Source: Burkholderiales bacterium (lineage in GTDB: Bacteria; Pseudomonadota; Gammaproteobacteria; Burkholderiales; Usitatibacteraceae). From it: a DNA stretch of 10,143 nucleotides. The stretch covers positions 1 through 10,143 of the forward strand of contig JAJAYN010000453.1 of the NCBI GenBank assembly GCA_026786225.1. Reading direction: 5' to 3'. A program made the position numbers and the translations under genes. Below, in pieces: positions 5,544-10,143 of this stretch. How positions within the stretch are numbered: the first letter of the stretch is position 1; each line of letters opens with the position of its first letter. The notes beneath the pieces are model-generated. The model saw only the letters and a list, made by a program, of their open reading frames with translations, made no database searches and was not told the DNA's origin.

Positions 5544-6308
5544 ATGGATTTTATAGCCGTCATTCCGGCGCGTTTTGCTTCGACCCGTCTGCCGGGAAAG
5601 CCGCTGGCTGACATTGCCGGTAAACCGATGGTGGTCAGGGTTGCGGACCAGGCACGCCAATCCGGCGCACAGCGCGTCGTCATCGCCACCGATCACGCGG
5701 ATGTGAAAATCGCTGCGGAGCAGCACGGACACATGGCATTGCTGACGCGAGCGGACCATGTGCAAGGTACAGACCGCATCGCAGAAGTGGTTGCGCAACT
5801 GGCGCTTGCCGACGATGCCATCGTCGTCAACGTCCAGGGTGACGAACCATTGATCGATCCGCAATTGATCGCCAAAGTAGCGCAAACACTGGCAGTCACG
5901 ACCGGTGCGGCGATCGCGACCGCGGCGCATGCAATCAGCGATGCAGGAGAATTTTTTAATCCAAACGTCGTGAAAGTGGTTGTAGATGCAAACGGCTTCG
6001 CCCACTACTTCAGCCGGGCACCCATTCCATATGCGCGGGATGCGTTTGCGCAGTCGAAAACCGCATTGCCGGACAATTTCCCCGCACTACGCCACATCGG
6101 CATTTACGCCTATCGCGCCTCGTTTTTGAAGCGATACGCAACGTTGACACCTGCGCCAACAGAGCAGATTGAAGCCCTCGAACAATTGCGCGCGATGTAT
6201 CACGGCTTTGCGATAGCGGTACACATTTGGGGGGGCGCACTGGCACCGGGCGTGGATACCCATGAGGACTTGGAGAGGGTTCGGGGCTTGTTTCGCAAAT
6301 CCCGTTAA
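5544..6308 (+). CDS. kdsB: 3-deoxy-manno-octulosonate cytidylyltransferase (CMP-Kdo synthetase, KdsB)
   Basis: KdsB activates Kdo with CTP to CMP-Kdo and pyrophosphate, the donor for adding Kdo to lipid IVA, directly downstream of the LpxK product in the same pathway. The 254 residues match the usual length of about 245-260. The N-terminal nucleotide-binding signature IPARFASTRLPGKPL (7-21) and the metal-site segment VNVQGDEPLID (95-105, D100) are complete, as are HVQGTDRIAEV (72-82) and FNPNVVKVV. The HVQGT turn replaces the more usual H(P/Q)SGT, a mild variation. The ATG is preceded by GGAG at 5530-5533. It is part of the lpxK-ycaR-kdsB run and ends 36 bases before adk. Confidence 0.97.
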   Translation: MDFIAVIPARFASTRLPGKPLADIAGKPMVVRVADQARQSGAQRVVIATDHADVKIAAEQHGHMALLTRADHVQGTDRIAEVVAQLALADDAIVVNVQGDEPLIDPQLIAKVAQTLAVTTGAAIATAAHAISDAGEFFNPNVVKVVVDANGFAHYFSRAPIPYARDAFAQSKTALPDNFPALRHIGIYAYRASFLKRYATLTPAPTEQIEALEQLRAMYHGFAIAVHIWGGALAPGVDTHEDLERVRGLFRKSR

Positions 6309-6311
6309 AAT
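6306..6311 (+). promoter_or_regulatory. Possible -10 element for adk overlapping the kdsB stop
   Basis: TAAAAT at 6306-6311 overlaps the kdsB stop codon and lies about 35 bases upstream of adk. It resembles the -10 proposed before hppA. I see no good -35 at 16-18 bases, so this is a weak suggestion that adk has its own promoter. Confidence 0.22.
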
Positions 6312-6344
6312 GTGCAATCAAAATAACAACGGCGGAGAGACGAC

Positions 6345-7001
6345 ATGCGGCTGATTCTGTTGGGAGGCCCGGGTGCTGGCAAGGGAACGCAAGCCACCTT
6401 CATCAAAGAGAAATTTGGTATCCCGCAAATCTCCACCGGCGATATGCTGCGAGCCGCTGTGAAGGCGGGCTCGACCATGGGTATCGCTGCGAAAAAAGTC
6501 ATGGATTCCGGAGCACTGGTGTCGGACGAAATTATCATTGGGCTCGTCAAGGAACGCATCAAGGAACCCGATTGCGCAAAAGGTTTTCTGTTCGACGGCT
6601 TTCCCCGCACGATTCCGCAGGCAGACGCGATGAAGGCGGCTGGTGTCGACCTCGATTACGTGGTTGAAATTGCGGTGGACGATAGTGAAATTATTGAACG
6701 CATGTCCGGACGTCGCACACACCCAGGTTCCGGTCGCACCTACCACGTCAAATTCAATCCGCCCAAAGTGGCTGGAAAAGATGACGTGAGTGGCGAAGAC
6801 CTGATTCAGCGCGACGACGATAAGGAAGAGACCGTCAAGAAGCGTCTCGCTGTGTATCACGATCAGACCAAGCCTTTGATCGACTATTACAGCAACTGGG
6901 CGGCATCGGGTGCGAGCGGTGCACCGCGCTATGTACGAATTGCCGGTGTGGGCAAAGTGGAAGAAATTCGCGACCGGGTTTTTGCCGCGCTGGCTGCATA
7001 G
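6345..7001 (+). CDS. adk: Adenylate kinase (Adk), long-LID form
   Basis: Catalyses ATP + AMP to and from 2 ADP, keeping adenylate pools balanced in the cytosol. The 218 residues are the usual length for the bacterial long form. Domains: Walker A GGPGAGKGT (7-15), AMP-binding segment ISTGDMLRAAV (29-39), FDGFPRT (83-89), the LID with GRRTHPGSGRTYHVKFNPP (122-140) and the LID-closing DDKEETVKKRLAVYH (158-172). The LID has no cysteine quartet, so it is the non-zinc type held by the usual His/Ser/Asp network. A clear GGAGAG lies at 6334-6339, with the ATG at 6345. It follows kdsB closely and ends at a TAG just before a T-run. Confidence 0.98.
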   Translation: MRLILLGGPGAGKGTQATFIKEKFGIPQISTGDMLRAAVKAGSTMGIAAKKVMDSGALVSDEIIIGLVKERIKEPDCAKGFLFDGFPRTIPQADAMKAAGVDLDYVVEIAVDDSEIIERMSGRRTHPGSGRTYHVKFNPPKVAGKDDVSGEDLIQRDDDKEETVKKRLAVYHDQTKPLIDYYSNWAASGASGAPRYVRIAGVGKVEEIRDRVFAALAA

Positions 7002-7009
7002 CGTTTTTT
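6988..7009 (+). terminator. Weak terminator at the 3' end of adk
   Basis: A short CGCT/AGCG stem (6988-6991 with 7000-7003) overlaps the adk stop and is followed by six T residues at 7004-7009. The stem is only 4 bp, so termination would be leaky at best. It is the only candidate end for the exbB-to-adk run. Confidence 0.3.
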
Positions 7010-7041
7010 GTTCTCCCCCCTATTCAACTGAGATTTAGCAG

Positions 7042-7066
7042 CAGTCGATAGCCGGGAAAGCGACTG
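7042..7066 (+). repeat. Hairpin in the adk-pfp intergenic region
   Basis: CAGTCG (7042-7047) and CGACTG (7061-7066) form a 6-bp stem with a 13-base loop. No T-run follows. The rest of 7002-7178 shows no convincing gene or consensus promoter; TTGCCA at 7110-7115 is a possible -35 without a good partner. Confidence 0.25.
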
Positions 7067-7178
7067 ACAATCCACCGCACCTTTATTTCGCGGAAATCTT
7101 CAGACGCAGTTGCCATGTGACACGCATTCAATACCCGGTTCCATCGGCAGTATTTTGCAACCCTCCAAGCTAGTCAAT

Positions 7179-8447
7179 ATGACCACATCATCCCCTCGCA
7201 ACGCCTTTTACGCCCAATCCGGCGGTGTCACCGCCGTCATTAATATCTCGGCACAAGGCGTGATCGAAACTGCCCGCAAATACCCCAAGAAGATCGGCAA
7301 GGTGTATGCGGGCCGCAACGGCATCATCGGCGCGCTTACGGAAGACCTGATCGACACCAGCAAAGAACCGCTTGCCAATATCAAGGCGCTCGGCCACACC
7401 CCGGCCGGCGCGTTCGGTTCGTGTCGCTACAAACTCAAAAGCCTGGATACCAATCGCCGGGAATACGAGCGCCTGATCGACGTGTTCAAGGCGCACAACA
7501 TCGGCTATTTTTTCTACAACGGCGGTGGCGACTCCGCCGACACCTGCCTGAAAATTTCGCAGTTAAGCGACGCGATGGGCTATCCACTCACGGCCGTGCA
7601 CGTGCCGAAAACGGTAGATAACGATCTGCCGATCACCGATTGCTCACCGGGTTTCGGTTCAGTCGCCAAATACGTTGCCGTGAGCATGCGCGAAGCGGGG
7701 CTGGATGTGGTCTCGATGGCCAGAACCTCCACCAAAGTGTTTGTGCTCGAGGTCATGGGCCGACATGCGGGCTGGATTACGGCGGCATGCGGATTGGCCG
7801 CAGAAAAAGTCGGCGACGCGCCACAGATTTTATTGTTCCCGGAAATCGCGTTCGAGCCGCAGAAGTTTCTCGCGCGTGTCGATGCGTGCGTAAAGAAGCA
7901 CGGCTTTTGTGCCATCGGTGTATCCGAAGGCATTCGCAATATCGACGGTAAATTCGTTTCCGAGTCCGGTCTCGTCGATGCCTTCGGGCATGCGCAACTG
8001 GGTGGTGTCGCGCCGTTCATCGCCGACATGGTCAAGCGAGAGCTGAAATTAAAGAATCACTGGGCCGTGGCCGATTACCTGCAGCGCGCCGCCCGTCACA
8101 TCGCCTCAAAGACCGATGTGTTGCAAAGCTACGCTGTCGGCAAAGCCGCCGTGGAATATGCCGTCAAAGGCATGAATGGTGTGATGCCTGCCATCAAGCG
8201 CATCAAGACCAAACCCTACCAATGGGAAGTCATCCCTGCACCACTCGCCGATGTGGCCAACCAGGAAAAGAAAATGCCGCGAGATTTCATCACGTCAGAC
8301 GGCTTTCACATCACACAAAAATGCCGCAATTATTTGCAGCCACTCATTGAGGGCGAAGCGTATCCGCCGTACGAGAATGGATTACCGCGTTATGTGACGC
8401 TGAAAAATGTGGCGGTAAAGAAGAAGCTGGCTGCGTTTTTGTTGTAA
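7179..8447 (+). CDS. pfp: Pyrophosphate-dependent 6-phosphofructokinase (PFP)
   Basis: Reversibly phosphorylates fructose 6-phosphate to fructose 1,6-bisphosphate with pyrophosphate instead of ATP; cytosolic. The 422-residue protein is a PfkA-superfamily member. Two phosphoryl-donor motifs point to PPi use: GGGDS (115-119, Asp118 where ATP enzymes have Gly) and PKTVDND (143-149, Lys144 where ATP enzymes have Gly, and the base Asp147). MGRHAGW (193-199) and SEGI are the usual sugar-phosphate segments. I start at the ATG at 7179, where family similarity begins (NAFYAQSGGVTAVIN). A TTG at 7110 would add 23 unlike residues, and no strong Shine-Dalgarno precedes either. It lies between adk and the proton pyrophosphatase gene, and shares pyrophosphate with the latter. 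Confidence 0.95.
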   Translation: MTTSSPRNAFYAQSGGVTAVINISAQGVIETARKYPKKIGKVYAGRNGIIGALTEDLIDTSKEPLANIKALGHTPAGAFGSCRYKLKSLDTNRREYERLIDVFKAHNIGYFFYNGGGDSADTCLKISQLSDAMGYPLTAVHVPKTVDNDLPITDCSPGFGSVAKYVAVSMREAGLDVVSMARTSTKVFVLEVMGRHAGWITAACGLAAEKVGDAPQILLFPEIAFEPQKFLARVDACVKKHGFCAIGVSEGIRNIDGKFVSESGLVDAFGHAQLGGVAPFIADMVKRELKLKNHWAVADYLQRAARHIASKTDVLQSYAVGKAAVEYAVKGMNGVMPAIKRIKTKPYQWEVIPAPLADVANQEKKMPRDFITSDGFHITQKCRNYLQPLIEGEAYPPYENGLPRYVTLKNVAVKKKLAAFLL

Positions 8448-8826
8448 GGATTGCCGGAACGCGGCGGCGATTGCATTTCGAAACGCTAGCACTGGAGCGG
8501 GTCTCAGGCAAAAAATGTCTGAAAAACCGCACCAATGCTTGTTCTATGCGTTTCACGCGTTTTGAAACCGCCTGACTGGATGTGGGGCCAGCATCCTGCA
8601 GGAATGAGGCCCGGCGCGCCGCGTCAACGTTTCCAACTCCACGTCGTTGCAAATTTTTGCTTGCGGCCTCCATTTCGACGCATCGCGTGGGTAGTGACAT
8701 CTTTCAGCGCAAAGTCAAACTCCCGTCACTGGCGTAGCCTTCCTCTGCTAAAATTGTGCGTTTTTTCATAGTATTAGCAATCCATAACATAGCAGTTCCA
8801 GATTCAACCTTTCAGGGAGTGGGTAA
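8448..8826. other. 379-base region between pfp and hppA with inverted repeats, no clear gene
   Basis: I see no plus-strand gene here. Inverted arms include TCAGGC/GCCTGA (8504-8509 with 8570-8575) enclosing GTTTCA/TGAAAC (8550-8555 with 8563-8568), and GGATG/CATCC at about 8578-8596. A 118-codon minus-strand frame spans 8344-8700 but overlaps the end of pfp and has a basic, low-complexity product I do not recognise (for example SQAVSKRVKRIEQALVRFF). This could be a dispersed repeat or decayed sequence. The last 80 bases carry the hppA promoter candidate and ribosome site. Confidence 0.45.
8746..8754 (+). promoter_or_regulatory. Candidate extended -10 promoter for hppA
   Basis: TGCTAAAAT combines an extended -10 TG (8746-8747) with TAAAAT (8749-8754, five of six matches). 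No good -35 is seen at 17 bases, which extended -10 promoters tolerate. A start near 8761 would give a T-rich leader of about 65 bases before hppA, implying that hppA can be transcribed apart from pfp. Confidence 0.42.
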
Positions 8827-10143
8827 ATGGCTACCGTTTCAGCAGGTCTTCTCTTTGCCTTGGTATGCGCGTTGTTGGCGCTTGCTTACGGCGCGTGGCA
8901 AACCAAATGGATTCTTTCGCAGCCTGACGGCAATGACCGCATGCGCGAAATCGCGGCGGCAATTCAGGCCGGCGCGAAGGCATACCTGAATCGCCAGTAC
9001 GCAACCATCGGGATTGTCGGAGCGGTGCTGTTTATCGCGATCTGGGCGATTCCAGGGTTGGGCGGCGATACGGCGTTCGGCTTTGCCCTGGGCGCGATTG
9101 CCTCAGGTGCTGCCGGCTACATTGGCATGAACGTGTCGGTGCGTGCTAACGTACGCACCGCTGAAGCGGCGCGTCACGGTATCAATCCTGCGCTCAATGT
9201 CGCCTTCAAAGGTGGCGCGATTACCGGCTTGCTGGTAGTGGGCCTTGGGCTATTGAGCGTGGTCGTGTTCTTCTACTATCTCCAGGGTTCGGCAACGCAC
9301 GGTACCAAGATGAGCGACATCATCAAGCCGCTGATCGGTCTTGCTTTTGGTTCTTCGCTGATTTCGATATTTGCACGTCTTGGCGGTGGCATTTTCACCA
9401 AGGGCGCTGACGTCGGTGCCGATCTGGTTGGTAAGGTGGAAGCCGGCATTCCTGAGGATGACCCCCGCAATCCTGCGGTGATCGCAGACAACGTCGGTGA
9501 CAACGTCGGCGACTGCGCCGGCATGGCCGCTGACTTGTTTGAGACTTATGCGGTCACGATTATCGCCACGATGGTGTTGGGCTCGTTGTTGTTGCCCGGT
9601 ACCGCGACGGTTGCCAACGTGGTGGTGTATCCGCTGGTGTTGGGCGCATTTGCCATCATCGCTTCCATTGTCGGCTGTGCATTCGTAAAAGCCCGCGAGG
9701 GCGGCAAGATCATGAACGCGCTATATCGCGGCCTGGCAATTTCAGGCGTGTTGGCTGTGGCAGCGTTTTACCCGATCACCCATTACATGATGGGTGACAT
9801 CTACCTGCAAGACCCCAAGCTTACGGTCATGAACCTGTGGCTTTGCTGCGTCGTCGGGCTGGTCTTGACCGCACTGATGGTCTACATCACCGAGTACTAC
9901 ACCGGTACCGAATTCAAGCCGGTGCAGCACGTCGCTGAAGCCTCCACCAAAGGCCATGCCACCAACATGATCGCCGGTCTCGGTGTATCGATGCGTTCCA
10001 CCGCATGGCCGGTGTTGTCGGTCTGTTTGGCAATTTATGCGGCCTACGCATTGGCGGGTTTGTACGGCATTGCGGTTGCCGCGACGTCCATGCTGTCGAT
10101 GGCCGGCATCGTAGTCGCACTTGACGCATATGGCCCAATCACC
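8827..10143 (+). CDS. hppA: Membrane-bound proton-translocating pyrophosphatase (HppA), 3'-truncated by window edge
   Basis: An integral membrane pump that couples hydrolysis of pyrophosphate to proton export, or makes PPi from proton motive force. The window holds the first 439 codons of a family usually near 680-720 residues. Many hydrophobic segments are visible, starting at about 5-25 and 60-80. The catalytic core begins with DVGADLVGKVE (195-205), then EDDPRNPAVIADN and DNVGDNVGDCAG (221-232), supplying the Asp cluster for Mg-PPi. The start ATG at 8827 has GGGAG at 8815-8819. The Ala/Lys position that separates K+-dependent from K+-independent pumps lies beyond the window edge, which cuts just after ALDAYGPIT, so that subtype cannot be read. 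It is downstream of pfp, another PPi enzyme. Confidence 0.97.
   Translation, partial: MATVSAGLLFALVCALLALAYGAWQTKWILSQPDGNDRMREIAAAIQAGAKAYLNRQYATIGIVGAVLFIAIWAIPGLGGDTAFGFALGAIASGAAGYIGMNVSVRANVRTAEAARHGINPALNVAFKGGAITGLLVVGLGLLSVVVFFYYLQGSATHGTKMSDIIKPLIGLAFGSSLISIFARLGGGIFTKGADVGADLVGKVEAGIPEDDPRNPAVIADNVGDNVGDCAGMAADLFETYAVTIIATMVLGSLLLPGTATVANVVVYPLVLGAFAIIASIVGCAFVKAREGGKIMNALYRGLAISGVLAVAAFYPITHYMMGDIYLQDPKLTVMNLWLCCVVGLVLTALMVYITEYYTGTEFKPVQHVAEASTKGHATNMIAGLGVSMRSTAWPVLSVCLAIYAAYALAGLYGIAVAATSMLSMAGIVVALDAYGPIT

Noticed and set aside
7110..7178. N-terminal extension of PFP from a TTG codon
   Set aside because: The extra 23 residues do not resemble the family and no ribosome site precedes the TTG; the ATG at 7179 fits better.
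1..10143. A mobile element, defence island, CRISPR array or tRNA gene
   Set aside because: No transposase, integrase, phage, toxin-antitoxin or repeat-spacer pattern was found, and no tRNA-like cloverleaf with the conserved T-loop was noticed by eye.

Overview
This window looks like ordinary chromosome from a betaproteobacterium. The MiaA, XseA and ExbBD-LpxK-YcaR-KdsB-Adk proteins read like Burkholderiales or Nitrosomonadales family members, the gene order exbB-exbD-lpxK-ycaR-kdsB-adk is the one seen in many beta- and some gammaproteobacteria, and base composition is moderately GC-rich throughout. The assignment rests on recognising protein motifs and gene order, not on a database search. 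I see no tRNA, rRNA, CRISPR array, transposase, integrase or phage gene.

Layout. (1) 1-641, plus strand: the 3' part of miaA (tRNA dimethylallyltransferase). (2) 709-2408, minus strand: xseA (exonuclease VII large subunit) followed downstream by a 75-residue dodecin-family gene; a GC-rich hairpin lies between the convergent miaA and dodecin ends. (3) 2409-2972: a 564-base stretch without a convincing gene but with clear structure: candidate divergent promoters, an inverted pair of DnaA-box-like sites (one a perfect TTATCCACA), a dyad, a strong terminator-like hairpin, then a candidate exbB promoter with an overlapping dyad. (4) 2973-7001, plus strand: an envelope-biogenesis run of exbB and exbD (proton-driven motor subunits), lpxK (lipid A 4'-kinase), ycaR (UPF0434/Trm112-like), kdsB (CMP-Kdo synthetase) and adk (adenylate kinase). 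(5) 7179 to the window end, plus strand: a pyrophosphate-dependent phosphofructokinase (pfp), a 379-base leader region, and the first 439 codons of hppA, a membrane proton-pumping pyrophosphatase.

How they work together. LpxK and KdsB both build the lipid A-Kdo core of lipopolysaccharide; ExbBD in this position is a long-standing genomic neighbour of unknown partner. KdsB releases pyrophosphate and Adk recycles nucleoside mono- and diphosphates. PFP and HppA both use pyrophosphate as energy currency: PFP for glycolytic (or reverse) flux and HppA to exchange PPi hydrolysis for proton motive force. The adk-pfp-hppA neighbourhood is the most distinctive metabolic feature here.

The window is mostly well-known housekeeping sequence. 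The points most worth a second look are the structured orphan intergenic region at 2409-2972 (possible small RNA or DnaA-responsive site), the dodecin paralogue that lacks the flavin-stacking tryptophan, the PPi-metabolism pair, and the gap with a hairpin between exbB and exbD. I found no evidence for a wholly new system.
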